A stretch of DNA of 64,000 bases from Echinarachnius parma (GCA_037951105.1 JBAMJV010010121.1:1-64000), one strand, 5' to 3'. Positions 24,001 through 39,000 are shown, counted from the first letter of the stretch. Numbers and translations are program-made. Notes: a model not told the origin generated them from the letters alone.

Positions 24001-27000
24001 TATTCTTTTGAATTTGATAAAGATGATGTATATATATATATTTTAAATAAACTTATCTACTGTATATACCTGAAGTATGAGCTAATTCCTGCACATTTTA
24101 TGAGGAGTTTAATGTCTGTAGGCAGGTAAAAAAAAAAGTTTCCATCACTTACTTGCCGTCGACAGCGTTCCATATGGTCGCATCAATGCTCAGCACCTTA
24201 AGATTAGACAGCATGCGCAGGCGTCTCTCGGGCCGCCTCTCCAGGTTGATCAAATAAATCTCATCAAATCCCATCTTATCTGCCGGCTTGTCTGGCTCCA
24301 TGGTGATGTACGATGAGGTATACATGGGGGTATCTCCCTCCACTGTCAGCAATAAATGTATGAGGCATAAATATAATTATTTATGTTAAGTATAAGTAAT
24401 ATAAGTATTCATGTTAAGTATCATATTTGAATATTAAATATCTAAATTTGATTATCATACATGGGGGTATCTCCCTCCACTGTTAGTGTATGAGACAAAC
24501 ATTTATCAGTTTTCATGTTTATCATATTTGAATTAAATAATTTAATTCAACTAGAATTCATATTGGGCTATGAACGATGATGTATGTACATTGGGGTATC
24601 TCCCTCCACTGGGAGTGTATGAGACAAAACATTTATAAGTTTTCATGTTTATCATATTTGAATCAAATAATTTAATTCAACTAGAATTCATATTGGGCTA
24701 TGAACGATAATTATACATTGGGGTACCTCCATCCACTGTTTATATGAGAAACATTTATCAGTTCTCATGTTTACCACATATTTGAATTAAAAATTTAAAT
24801 TAAAAATAATCAAATTAATATTGAGCTATGAATGATGACTATACATGGGGTATCTCCCTCCACTGTCATCGACGAATTTATAAGGGCAAAAATGTATCGG
24901 TTTTCATGTTAAACATAGTGACCCAAATTCTCATAATTTTTTCATAAATTCTCTTATATAGGCATCAGGACAATTGGCCGCTTGAAATTCAAGTTATAGT
25001 ATAGTCGGTCATCAGCCATATTGTGTCCTGGATCATCCAGGACATTGTATTACTGGTGACCGGTTATACTATAACTGAAACGGCAAGCAGTCCTTTGTCC
25101 TAATTCCTAAGTAGAGCTAGAGGGATTGACTGGATAATGAAAGGAAACAATTAGAATATCTCTGGGGGCAAATAGCAACAATCAATGGGTCTGCTGGTAG
25201 TCTTTTATCTATTTAGGCCGGGCTCAAGTTGAGCCACTGATGAGAATTCGGGCCAATAACATTACCAAGCCTCTCAATATAAACAATCAAGCAAATATAT
25301 GAGTTTTTATGTTTATCATTTATATTTAATGAGCCTTTCAAAAACAATATGAAAAACTACAAACAGAACAAATTCCATCATTTGATAGTATTTTACACAT
25401 AGACACATTAAATTTGGAGTGGACCATATTAATTATTTTTAACACTATCTACTGATCAAACGTTCTTTTAGTTTTTTGATGATGGTGTTAAACGATATCT
25501 TAATAATTACAGCAAAGTTGTTTTTACTAGACAACACATATAAATGAAAATAAAATGTGCTGTTTTATCGTCTGTAACTGACCAAAAATGTTTTAAACTT
25601 ACACATGGTTTCCAGCTTTGTGTGAATCATTTGCTCGATCTCTTCTTTCAGAGGGTGGTGGCTCTCTGGTGGGAACAGCATCACACCAAAGTGTACTGTG
25701 TTAAGGATGTGAAATGGTATACCTGCAAGTAGGGAATTGCAAAGGGAACATTAATGAACATGTACATGTTAATATTTTTCATACTGTGAAGACTACAAAT
25801 ATTTTAACCATCCAAGTGCGATAGTCGACTTAAGCCCTCCACACACTCTATGATTCCGCCATGATTTAGCAGTTGTGCGACACTGTGACTGGTGGTGTGC
25901 ATGACGTCATGTATTTGCTCATTTTCACTCATAAAACTGAGTCGTAGAGCCAGTCGTAAGGATTGTATGTCCATCTCTTGCACTCCAAAATTCAATAGTT
26001 GCAAGATTATTGTACAAAAGAAAATATTGTTTAAGAGCTAGTCTGAGAAAATTATTTCAAAAATATTTTAGTTGAATTCTATTGATTTTAGAGCTTGAAT
26101 AATACACGGACCCTGCGACCGTTTAATTAGTCTTGACTCTAGCATTTGCAGACCCATATACATTAATGTTAGTTCTTGATATTCCTAAACCAAATATAAA
26201 ATTAATTTTTGTTAAGCATAATCAAAGTAATTCAGTCAGATTTTTGGTATATTGTATTTTAACTTGGTAAAAGAATAACAAGTCATGCATGATAAATAGA
26301 TTCAGAATATAAAGGAAATTACCAAATGAGCCTGAGAGTTAGACTACAAAGCGATTGATTTTCCTTGAATCATTTGAAATCTGTATCACCGTGAACTTTA
26401 AAATTTCACCAACTTGGTGTAAATAGTATCCTTGTTGTTTACGGAATGTTTTACTGAACTTGACAATGCCTGATAAGGGCTGATATTATCTTTAAGTCGC
26501 AACACTCAAGAAATTAGATTTGTTCAATTGTTCCTACATGTACATGAATGATGAATATCCACATAAAATGGACAATGAGCAGTTCATGGAACATGCCATA
26601 GCTACCCATCTGACACGACTACCTGAAAGATATGTACAAGCTAGACCACTTTGCTCCACTCGATCGGGTAGCCCAAAACCGCCTCACACCAGTTCTACCC
26701 CTCCTTTTGAATCCATCAATCATCAGTTCAGTTCTACCAGGCAAATGGGAGCGACCATTTCCCTGGTTCTACACAAGACAATCTGACTATATGTAATTTT
26801 AACATCTGGAATCATATTTATTTTCAGAAGGCTATTAATCTTTTTGATATATAGACTGATATTGATAACTTATTTTGTTTTTAACTTGACTTTATATATA
26901 GCATCTAATTTTGGAAGGGAGTCCTACTATATGCTAATAGAAGTACAGTTGGCTTGTCCAGTTCATGTCTAATTGGTCTAGATGTTCTGTTGTTTTCTTT

Positions 27001-30000
27001 TGGTCACTGAAGATTATTTTAGTCTGTACTGGAGTCTGTTTCTAATTATATTGGTTTCTGTGGGTCGACATACAAGATTGGGTATAAGCAGAGACTCCCA
27101 CCTCTCTGGTATAAGTGTGTGGCTTTCTGCTGGTCCCATAGAGACCAACAGAAACCAATTTAGACTAGCAGAGACCAAAATAAATATATCATACTATTGG
27201 TTTCCCATACAGAATCAATTGGATTTTTGATCTGAGAATTCAAGATATGATTCTTTAATTTTGACAATTTTCCATTATGTTATGAACTTCAGACTTCAGA
27301 CTTCAGAGGCAAAAGGAAAAGAAATCTATTTGAAAAGGGAAATTATATAAAAACTGGCTAAACACTACAGGAAATGCTTGCATGCAGTAAAACAGGTCTC
27401 ACCCACCTACTATATGACCTTGAGATGACCTTGATATAATCTCAATGGGTATATCCTTAGGACATGTATGGAAATTGACCAATGAAAAAAAAAATACATG
27501 GGGGTCAGGATGAATTTATTTGCCCCTGAAATGCAAAAAAGAGCCCCTGAAAATTTGAATACTGTAGAGTTCAATGCTAAGCAAATTTTGGAGTGTCATT
27601 TTCATGTAGGCAAGCTTGAAAGGTGGCCGCTTGAAAAGTAGCCCCCAAAAAGGAATTTTAATATTTTCCCTGAGATTGACCTAATTTAGATTGACCTTTT
27701 CCTTCTGGCTAATGACCCCAAAATGCACATCTCAGATGCACCATCCTCCCAAAAATATAAAGAAGTATTTCATGCGCTACATGGAGTACAATTTTTAATT
27801 TTTAAATGATTCATCCGTTATCAAAAGTGATTGATCCATTAATTTCATAAGATTTTTCAGAAAGTGATATTTGAGACGTCAATCATACACTAATATCATG
27901 GCAAGACCCTTCCAAATAATGTGTGAAAGTTTAAAACATAACACTGTTTACTTAGTTGAAAAAAAAGTGAAAATTGATGTCAGATTCCATCCATTGTTTT
28001 GTGTGAAATATATTGTATTAACTCAAAACTGTGGTATATATGACCATATAACCTTGTTAGAATATCAATGGTAATATCCTTAGGACATATATGGAGATTG
28101 ACCCAATTTAGATTGACCTTTTCCTTCTGGCTAATGACCCCAAAATGCACCACTCAGATGCTCCATACTCCCATCAAGTATTTCATGTACGTGATGTAGA
28201 TCCTACAAATTAAATTTAATGCCTCATTGGTTGAACGATCATTGTCGTTGTCGTCATGATCGTCGTCGTCTTCGTCGCCATCATCATCATGATAATAATA
28301 ATTAATACTACTTCTACTAGTAATAATAATAGATGTTTACAGAGCAGAAATTGCAATGAGCCTGGCTCTAAACGCTATTATTATTACCCCAGTCAATGGA
28401 TACACACTTCAATCAATCCTGCACACAAAGTGCACAATTTACACTCCTTGGGGAGTATTCCACCCAGTCGTTTGTAATGGGAAAACTTAACCTATCTCAC
28501 AACCTAATGGGGAACTTTGAACTATTTTCTGAGCTAAATGGTGAATTCTAGAATGATAATCTAGTTTAGCCTCCATGCAAAAATCAATCATAAAGCAATC
28601 TTGAACAAAAAAATGCTTCTATCTTAATACAGGCAATTTTCAAGATATTAAAAGTGCTGTTGAAAAAGGAATATGGAACAATTATTTGGTGCAAATTAAT
28701 AGTAGGAGACAACCGGGAAGCAATAAAAGTGAGCAATTGCAAACAAAAATCACAATACACTTAAAATGTAGTGCTAGCTTCTACAAATCTGTGGTAAAAA
28801 TATATACACAGTTTGAGTACATGTGCATGCATGCATACATGTAGATCTTACTATTTTGAAGTAAATAAATGTTTTGGCAATAATATCTAGGGATGCTGTA
28901 CATAGTGGCACCATCTGACCTTTGACCTTGCAAGCTTAATATAGCTATATACTGCAGCCTGCATGACTCAGAGCCCCTCAGCAGGCCCAAGGTCTATGCA
29001 GGACCAAGTCCCAGTGGTAACTATACTTCTATACTGTACATGTTGGGCTACAGGCAGGGGTACAGAGTATGTTGTTTGAATCAGTGCAGGAAATTATAAA
29101 TAACATGTGGCATAGCATGCAGAGTTGAAGGGGCATTGTACTTTCTGCTCTTGCCAGGATCGATGTCTGGAAAAGGTTATTCTTATTGGTGCTTTTGCAT
29201 ACAAATTTGTTTAGATCTCATTATAAGATCAAACTCCATGGAAATAATATTTATACAAACATTTACAAATATCTGCCGAATCAACAAAACAGCTAGCATG
29301 CATTCACAACATGTAATTAACCAGTTTACGGAGATATGATCACAATAACATCCTTGAGGTTTTCCAAAACTGTTGTTTTAGCTTTCAGATGCCTTTAAAA
29401 AATTGTTTTTGTTTTACATGTCTAATTCGAAAGGACAAATTGTCCATCATTCAATTTGACCCATTCGAGCCAAATAATTTTGCTTGCTGTTACTGTGTCT
29501 GCTGAGCTATGTCAGTGGTTACGGGGGTATAAAGGCACATTTTTCTCAGGGGGCATGTTAAATTAAAAATTTGATTTATATCGTTATTATTACTACCCCA
29601 GGGGTCCACAATCTACAAGCTTTGCTTATTTAATGGATCTCTCCATTTCCACAAACATTTTTTACTGTATTATTTCACGTTTCCATTGCGCTTAAACCTA
29701 AAAAGGCCGGGCTATTTGAGGTCTTCCTACGGCCGGGGGGGGGGGGGGGGGCATTATGGCCCCCCCTTAAGATCTCGGCCGCGGAGCGGCCGATCGGCGT
29801 GAAAATTTGCACGCATGATAAGTGAAGTGTATAGAATACAATGGTAATTTTAATTTTTTGGAAAATTTATTAATTTGCATATTTATGGTAATTTATGCAA
29901 ATAAGGTCATAAAATTCATATTTGTACCCATAAATCATATATTCTTCATAATTAAACTCTGGTTTTCACTACAAATATTCTTTAGAGCATTTGGAATAAT

Positions 30001-33000
30001 AATAGACAACAAATTTGGAAGAGCCAGGTTCTTATGTTTTCTATTGTTTTTATAATTTCTTATGTATTTCTTTGTTTTTTTTTACTTATGTATTTTATTG
30101 TTTTTGTTGTTTATTTTATTTCTAACTACAATTCAATTATTTTGAACCCCAAAACAAACATGTAAAATGTAAGCAAGACCAAATAACCAATGATATACCT
30201 CCATTTACGAAAACTTTATTTCCATATGTTTTGTACACAAATCACGAAATTGAGCGATTTTCGGGCTGACATGCATATACTAAAGGTCACGTGACTTCGT
30301 AACGGTAGGTCCGATTTTCAAAATTTTTGTTTTAAAATATGCACAAGACCCAAAAGAAAAAAGTCACGAAGCATCGGCGCGTCATCTTACCGCGTTTTGG
30401 AGCAATACAACAAATCGCGGAGGGGGGGGGGCCATTATGGCCCCCCCGGCCTTATTAGGGTTAATAGCTAGTTTGGTTTTATTTCACAAATGTAAACCTT
30501 ATTTGTTTTGCACAAATTAGTTATATATTTGATGTTTTTTGTTGGAAATGAAAATGAACTGAATTGAACTGAATTGAACTGAACTAAAGTATCAAATACA
30601 TGTAGTTGTGTGATGTTATACAGATAATACACGGTCTAGAGAGCATTATGTAAATGAAACTCACTCAAGGTTTTGTCAGATGTTGGCAACGCACGAGGCA
30701 TGAGTCGAGTGCGCATGCACACCATCTGACAAATTATAAATAAAACCAAATTATAAACTCTCCTTATTAAAGGGGACCACCACACAAAGAACAACACAGG
30801 GTTTATATATGTTTTGGTACCTTCAATTGGTTTTAAATAGATATCCATCACTTTGCAAAGGGTTGTGTTATTCATAAGCAATGCAATCTATCACCCAAAC
30901 TCACAGAACCAACATGGCCGATGGTTCCGTAACCAACAAACATTTGCAAGCGCACCAATTTCCCTGCGTACGTTTGGAGACATAGATGCAGGATAGAAGC
31001 GTAATGGAATTGTCTTTGTCTGCAGACCAATGAACAATTACTGTAGTATCATGATGGGTTTTCAAATTATATAATTTGTTTGGAAATCTATTTTTCTGAA
31101 CGTGTTGGTGGAATTTACCACTAAAACTAATACATTTCATTTGAATACTATTTTGGGTGGTGGTATCCTTTAAAAGGGGATTTCTCCTTATTAAGAATGC
31201 CTACCTGCTTTCTTGGCCGAGTGTGCAAACGTGAGCATGTCGTCGAGGTCTTGTTTGAAGTCTGGTAGAGGTTTGTAGGAGAGCTTGTCCGTGGCCCGAT
31301 GCCTGAGGTTGATGAGGTAGGTGGAGTGCACCATGGGGACCTGGAAGCAGCCCGTCTGGTTCCTCTTCACAATCTTAACATACTCCTTGGTGCGCTTGTA
31401 GTACCCCTGGAGAGAGCATTACAAACAAATGAATCAATTAACTGTTCTTCTTTGTTAAAGGGATCTAGTAACATTGTCAAAATCCTCAAAACTTACTTCT
31501 AGGATTTTAGCGGTTCTCACATACCTCATTGTATTTGTATTACTAGTAGAAGCTTGGAACAGCTTTTGATTTTCAAAATTTCTCTTCCGTTATAAATGTA
31601 TGTATGATTGAAGTGTTCTGATTAAAAATTCTCTAGTGGATAAATATAACTGTGTAATTAGTTAGTGCAATGAATTAGCGAATATCATTTTGATGAGGTA
31701 GGTGGAGTGCACCATAGGGACCTGGAAGCAGCCCGTCTGGTTCCTCCTCACTATCTTAACATACTTCTTGGTGCGCTTGTAGTACCCCTGGAGAGTGCAT
31801 CACAAACAAATGAACTTATATTGACTGCTCTTCTTTGGTTAAGGAATCTAGTATATCAAAATCCTAAAAACTTACTTGGGACTCTAGCGGTTCTCACATA
31901 CCTCATTGTATCTGTATTACTAGTAGAAGCTTGGAACAGCTTTTGATTTTCAAAATTTCTCTTCCGTTATAAATGTATGTATGATTGAAGTGTTCTGATT
32001 AAAAATTCTCTAGTGGAGAAATATAACTGTGTACTATAGTTAGTGCAATGAATAAGCGAATATCACTTTGATGAGGTAGGTGGAGTGCACCATAGGGACC
32101 TGGAAGCAGCCCGTCTGGTTCCTCCTCACTATCTTAACATACTCCTTGGTGCGCTTGTAGTACCCCTGGAGAGAGCATCCCAAACAAATGATGATAATAG
32201 ATTACACAGGGTTTCTAAGTGCTGAATTAACAAATTAACTACTTTGTTAATTTGCCCACATTTTACTTCCCATATCATCTCATAAATATTCCTCTAGGAA
32301 GACTTATGTAGCGCATTCGTGTCTGTTACAATGTCACACTCCTGTGAACATTTTTCTCCCTGGGGGTGTTGCTCAAAGAGTTGCAATCGATTGCAAAATT
32401 ATAATTATTTGCAAGTCAGAAATTATAGCCTGGTAGAGTATTGTATGGATAGTGCATCACAAACAAATAAACCAATTAACTGCTCTACTTTTTGTCCACA
32501 TTTATCCTTTAATAGGGAGATTTATAAATAAGAAATTATGAATTACGAAATGATGAAAATTTATAATCATAATGCTGCTCTCACACAGTGGCGAATATCC
32601 TTGCGAATATCCTTGCTAATATGAACTTTTGAAAACAAGCGCTCTGTACTAAAAAAAATGCCAATGTTTTGATGACGTCATTGTGTGGGGCGAGTTATCA
32701 TTAGAATCCACACAACCATTAGTGAGCTCTTATTGCCTGTGTATTTTTGCCACGATAGCGCATTTATTTCATTGCATTTTGTAAATAAGGTTTACCTCCA
32801 CCTCTGCACAATGATCATTCACTCGGAGACATTTACGGAAAGAAACACAAATTCAATGAAGTAAGTCACACGCTGTCCTACTTTATCTGCTTGAAAGACC
32901 CGCCGAGGTCTGAAAATAATGTGAGCACACAGAACACTACAAGTATCAATAAGTCCCCAGCTAATCTGCATTACACAATGAATATGCGTAGCGGTACATG

Positions 33001-36000
33001 GTTCCAGACTTGACTTTCAAGTAAAGTAATCCCACATTGCTGTCAGTAGGTGGGACCAGGAACATGGTCTTAGAAAATTTGACCTAACAAAGATGATTTT
33101 CTTTCAACAAATAGGAGGCTTGAATAGTAAGCCCTACATGTGTGAAATAAATGTGAACACACTGAACACTGCTAATCTGCATTACACGATGAAACATCAG
33201 AATATGTGATTAGCAATACCAGTTCCAGACTTGACTTTCAAGTAAAGTAATCCCACATTTTTGTCAATAAGGTAGGACTGTGAATATCATCAGGTGGTAG
33301 ATTAAAGGTGCACCTGTAAAGTGTCAGATATTGCCCAAAATGACATTTGAGACTTCAATCCTATACCCAAATCATTGTAAGATGTGTCTGAATGATGTGC
33401 GAAAGTTTTATTGAAAAAGAACACTGCTTTCTTTGTTAAAAAAGCGAAAATTTGCGTTAGATTTTACAACTAATTCTGAGTTCTTTGCCGTAGATTAGAT
33501 CGTGACCTTCATGACCGTCTGTAGACGCTCTTGAGCTGAATGGTTACCAATGATAGATATCTTCATACTAAAGGGGCATTTGAAAAAATCTAACCTTATT
33601 TTATTCTTCTCTTACCATAAGCTAAACAACACGGTAGAAGAGAAATGTGGAAGCTCAAAGTAATTTTCGTGGAGTTAGACACTTTACAGGTGCACCTTTA
33701 ATACCACAGGAAGTCGTAGCCGGCTACTGCTACAGACATGTCTGTTCATTTCAGCACAAATGTTCTTTTTTGAGACCAGGAACATGGTCTTTAAAAATTT
33801 GACTTAACAAAGATGCACTTTGTCCCACACTGTCGTCTAGAAAAGCATCAATATAAGCCCAAAATGCCGGCCTCTGAAATAAATGTTAACACACTTATCA
33901 TTTATTAATAAGTCCCCAGCTATTCTGCATTACACGATGATGAAACATCAGAATATGTGATTAGTTCCGCACTTGACTTACAAGTGATCCCACATTTTTG
34001 TCAGTAGATGTGACTGTGAATATCATCAGGTGGTAGATTAATACCACAGGAAGTCGCAGCCGGCTGTTCATTTCAGCACAAGTGTTCTTTTTTGAGACCA
34101 GGAACATGGTCTTAGAAAATTTGACCTAACAAAGATGCATTTTGTCCAACACTGTAGTCTAGAAAAGCATCAATATTTATTAAGCCCTACGCGTCTGAAA
34201 TAAATGTGAACACACAGAACACTATAAAAGTCCTCAACTAATCTGCATTACAGGATGAAACATCATTAGCAGTACTGGTTCGATCTAGACTTGACTTTCA
34301 AGTAATCCCACTTTTTTGTCAGTAGGTGGGACTGTGGATATCATCAGGTGGTAGATTGATACCACAGGAAGTTACAGCTGGCTACAACAGACATTTCTGT
34401 TCATTTCAGCAAAAATTTCCTTTAAATGAGACCAGCGGGGTGCATGTTTCACAAAGATTCTAAGTTGAACTTAACTCTAACTTGGACCCAACAATTATGG
34501 AAAGCCAGTAGTTTCTTTGTAAAAGTGTTGAAACAGTTCTTTTGAAAAGGCAGAAAATTAAATATTAGTTTAACTATTTAGTATATTATCAAGGTCCAAG
34601 GAGCCTTGGAATAATTGATACATTTGTTTCGTTGGGATCCTATAAAATACTTGTATTTTTTCGCTTTTGAATATGTTTTATTCCAAGGCTACGAATGGCT
34701 TTCCATAATCGTTAGGTCCAACTTAGAAACTTTGTGAAACACCCCCCAGGAACAAGGTCTACGAAAATTTGACCTAGCACATATGTCTAACAAAATAGGT
34801 TTCATGCGTCTGGTATTAAGGTGTTGTCACATATCACCAAATAGCCTTAAACGGATGCCTGCAATCAAATCGAATCGAATCGAATCAAATCAAATCGAAT
34901 CGAATCAAATCAAATCAAATCATCCGGTGGTAAAAGTCCATTGCAGCTTGCAAACAACAGACATCGTCTGACAAGGAATGCATTTGCCTAACAAGAAACG
35001 CGCACGAAGGGATTGAAAATGTTGCTCTCCGTTGGGCGTCCGTTAACGCTATCCGGTGATATGTGACAAGGGCTTTAGGAGAACATAATCCCTGTTTGTA
35101 CAGGAAAAAGGAAAAAAGGCAGCATACCAAAGCCATAATGTTTTATAAGCTACATGCTGACATGTGCATAGGCATACCCAGGGGGGGTTTGAGGGGTTCA
35201 AACTTCAACCCCCCCCCCCCCTTTACAACTTATAACTGGTCTTGAGGCCACTTTTTAGCGGTCTCGACCATCATATCCAATGGTCTCGAGCCTAGAGTAC
35301 ACAACTTAACAAGCGGTCTCGGCCTCGTTAATGTTAAATGTAACCTGGTCTCGGCTACAAACATTTTTGACGGACCCCACCGCCACCATTAATTTGTGAA
35401 AACAAAATACGTGTACATCAATAGTCATTCTAAAAAGCAAACTATTGAACCTTATTTTACACAAAATTTGCAAAACATTTTGTTTCCTATTTACTGATAT
35501 ATCATTAATCAATTGTGTAAATGATTTGACAGTTTAATAAAAGCTATAGCTTACAAGGCAGATGCTACCTGCCAGCTTATCAGCTTTACATTGTTAAAAG
35601 TGATCCATTAACTTTGTGAAAAGTCAACCAAAATCACTTTGAGCTTTCACACTTCTCTTGTACCGTGTTGTTTGGGTTATGGTAACAGAAGAATGAGTTT
35701 TTGATTTTTCAAATGTCTACCTAATCTAAGCTTAACCTAATCATAAGGATATTCAAGATTGAATTTAAAGCATCTGTAGGCACTTTTGACCATAGTCAAA
35801 GAGTATCCGAATTTGGAGACTAAATAAATCCTCCATACATGTAGTATCCAGATTCAGAGACTTCATGCAAACGATTGGGATAAAATCAGACATGGACTTA
35901 CTCTTTTTTTTTCACAAGGTAAACAATATTCCTTTTTTATGAAAATCTCACATATCATTCTCAAGAATCTTCCAATGATATATTGGTATATATAGAAGTC

Positions 36001-39000
36001 TCATATATCACTTTCGGGGACAAAATATAAAGATAATGGATCACTTTAACTAATTGTTTTCATATATTTTAAATATAATTTTATGACTACAGCTTATTAC
36101 ACTCACCTTGTCTGTAACCCCTCCCCAGAAGTTAGAGTAGTATGTGGTTGACTGAAGCATGGGTGCAATGATGGCTTTATTCTCAGCCATCAGAATATCA
36201 AGTGTGTTCGGTTGCCATAGAAAGTTATCAACATCCACCGCCTATCAAGTATAAAAATGAAAATTGATGCACAGAAGCAGTGTATAAAGAAATAATATTT
36301 TTTTAATATGATCTTTTATTTGGCATTAAAATGAGTGATTCATGTGGATATCTTTATGAAAACAAATAAAAATGGGAAATGAACGCTATGTTCCTTTACA
36401 TTGTCTCCAATCATAACATGCAAACTGACGTCACCTACCAAACATGAGCCAACTTTTGAAGAACTGTATGAAATCACTATGTGCTATTTTTTTATAATGA
36501 TTCAAACATGTGACTGACTGGATAAAGCAAAAGCCTGCACTTGTCAGTAATTCACGTTTTGAAGAAATAGACATTATGAGGTCACATAATAAATGCAAGT
36601 TAAAAAATGCCCAAATATTGTCTGTTTTTGAAAAATGCATCAGTTGAAAGCTCCTGAAGAGGCCTTTCTTGTGGCTTGAAAATATTCATGTTGATTGTTG
36701 CTACCAAGTACAGGGTTAGATATCCAGTCACATATTCTTTAATTAAAGGGGACCACCAGGCAAGGAATAACACACAGTTATATGTTTTTGTACCATTCTG
36801 TGAAAATAAATAGATGCGCAACACTATGCAATAGGTTGTATAATTCATAAACAAAACAATTAATTGCCACCACTTACGTAAACAACATGGCCTCATTGTT
36901 CCGTATGCGTAAAACGTCTGGGAGCGCACCAATTCTATTCACACGTATGTTTGGAGACAATAGAATCACGGACTATGCGTTCATCCTAGACAAAAGGTAG
37001 TCTTCACCGGCAGACCCATACATGCTTTAGAATGGTGATGCGTTTTCCAATTGGTATATAATTTTTCTGAGCTTGTTGGTGAAATGAACTACTAAAAATG
37101 TTATCTTTCATTTATAAGAATATTAATTTTGGGGCGGTGGTACCCTTTAACTTCAAAATCTCGGCCAAGTATAACCTCTCATGCTTTACCAGTAGATAGT
37201 CGGCCCATTGCTCACGAGCTGCTATCAAGGCGCCCTCACGCAGGGAGATGAGATAGTTGAAGCGTGCGGCTGGCCAGTCATGCGGTCCCTTCTCCAGGGC
37301 GTAGACCTTGGGGCTCTCAGATACCTCAAAGTCTACATAGTGATACAGGTGGCCTGCCCCTGCTACCCATTCCTCCAGTATATCGATGGTGTTATCTATA
37401 CTGTGATCCGCTCTGATCCTGGAATAGGAGAAATCAATATAAATATATATCACACTTTCAAATTAGCTATTTTTTGAAAACCACTGTTTAGTCATGTGGT
37501 CCCTTTTCCAGGGCGTACACCTTGGGGCTTTCCGATGCCTCAAAGTCTACATAGTGGTACAGGTGACCCGCCCCTGCAACCCATTACTCAAGGATATCAA
37601 CGGTGTTATCTATACTGTGATCCGCCCTGATCCTGGAACGGGAGAAACACTTCAAAATTAGCAAGTTTTGTCAAAACCACCGTTTTGTTTTATTGATGAA
37701 ACCCAAAGGGATCGAGTCACTAACGTTGTCAAAATCTACACAAATTTACTCAGAACCCTAGCCACACTTACTTTAAAATAGCAATTTTTTCAATAACCGG
37801 CACACACCTGCTGTTCTGTTTTATTCATTAAGCAAAGTAAGAATGATGGAATCAGATTGCAACAATAATTGTTTCTGATATCAACCTAATGATACTTTAA
37901 TCATTATTCAAATCTGCTCAAACTATCGCTGTTGGGTTTGCATTTAATTGTTTTCCATTTGCTCAATCTGCTTTGAACTTTAAAGGGATCTAGTAACTTT
38001 GTTGACATGTGCAAAAAATGGTTGATGCAATGTATATTATTGTTATCTCATAATATGTCCACAGGGTATTGTGTGAAAATTTCAAGTCAAATGGACATTG
38101 CATGGCCAAGTAATGAGCAAAAATGCAAAGTGATATTCAATAACTCACTGCACTCACTTTGTACACAGAAGAAAAACTATGATGGAAGAAGTACATGGTA
38201 GAACCATATTGACATTTACATACACATATAATGTACCACGAGTGGCATAGCGCTGTCGGACTGATTGGGGGCACGCAAATTATTGGGGGGGGGGGGGGGG
38301 GTTGGGGGTAAACTGTTATGAATTTCTTTATTTTGTAAAGGATTTTCGCCTTTTGTTAAATTTGTTTTGTATTGCTTTTATCAAATTATTGGGGGGGGGG
38401 GGGGGGGGAGGCACATGCCCCTGGTCCCCATATACATGTAAGACTAATCTTGCAACTTTAGAATTCTGACTTACAAAAGGTGGACAGTATAGATCTTTAA
38501 TAGAGATCTAAAGTACTAGTTGATAAATAAACGTAATTCCCAAGTAGGAGAAAAATTGAAAATTGATGTTCAATACTGCGCCACTCATTACTGCACAGTT
38601 TGCACAGGGTATATAGTGGGCATCATCTCCCAGTGCTTGGAGTTGGATTACAGCATAGACCCAAGGCCAAGGAGGTACCTCCTTAATAGACCTACATGTA
38701 CCAGGTGACCAGGTCTATGATTACAGCGTAGTAGGTTCATGATAACAGTAAATGCACTAACTGCCCTGCTGTTCGGATTACGGTACATCTTCAGCCCAGG
38801 TCAACTCAAATACAAACACACACTGTGCTAATAATATGTACGATGAGAGTAGTACATCTGTGTATGTACAGGTCTACACTTGAGTACATCTGTGCATTGA
38901 ACTTCACGTTCACATGCTCCACAGGACTGCTCGGATTACGGATTACGGATTACGGTCTGGCTCAATCAAAGGCTCGATCTGTCAACTCCTGTCTATGATC

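Larger units (their letters stand above)
25723..31204. other. COLGALT intron 4
   Basis: This intron of about 5.5 kb holds an open stretch at 25804-26004 (minus) of unknown meaning, a diverged direct repeat (about 27413-27735 against 28037-28170, sharing TATCCTTAGGACAT and TTTAGATTGACCTTTTCC), a DR1-like motif at 28916-28929, and the elements at 29699-30468 and 30769-31171. I see no exon in it. Confidence 0.5.
32866..34790. repeat. Tandem array of about 320-bp units, four copies, interrupted by two MITEs
   Basis: Markers recur in order: CTAATCTGCATTACA (32961, 33172, about 33920, 34235), CAGGTGGTAGATT (33291, 34026, 34345) and ACCAGGAACATGGTC (33053, 33773, 34098, and split at 34430/34746). 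It lies in COLGALT intron 3. MITEs at 33305-33698 and 34437-34748 interrupt it. Confidence 0.8.

Noticed and set aside
34437..34748. The MITE as the source of the ~320-bp tandem array around it
   Set aside because: The array text continues on both sides and in sister units without the MITE, so it is a later insertion.
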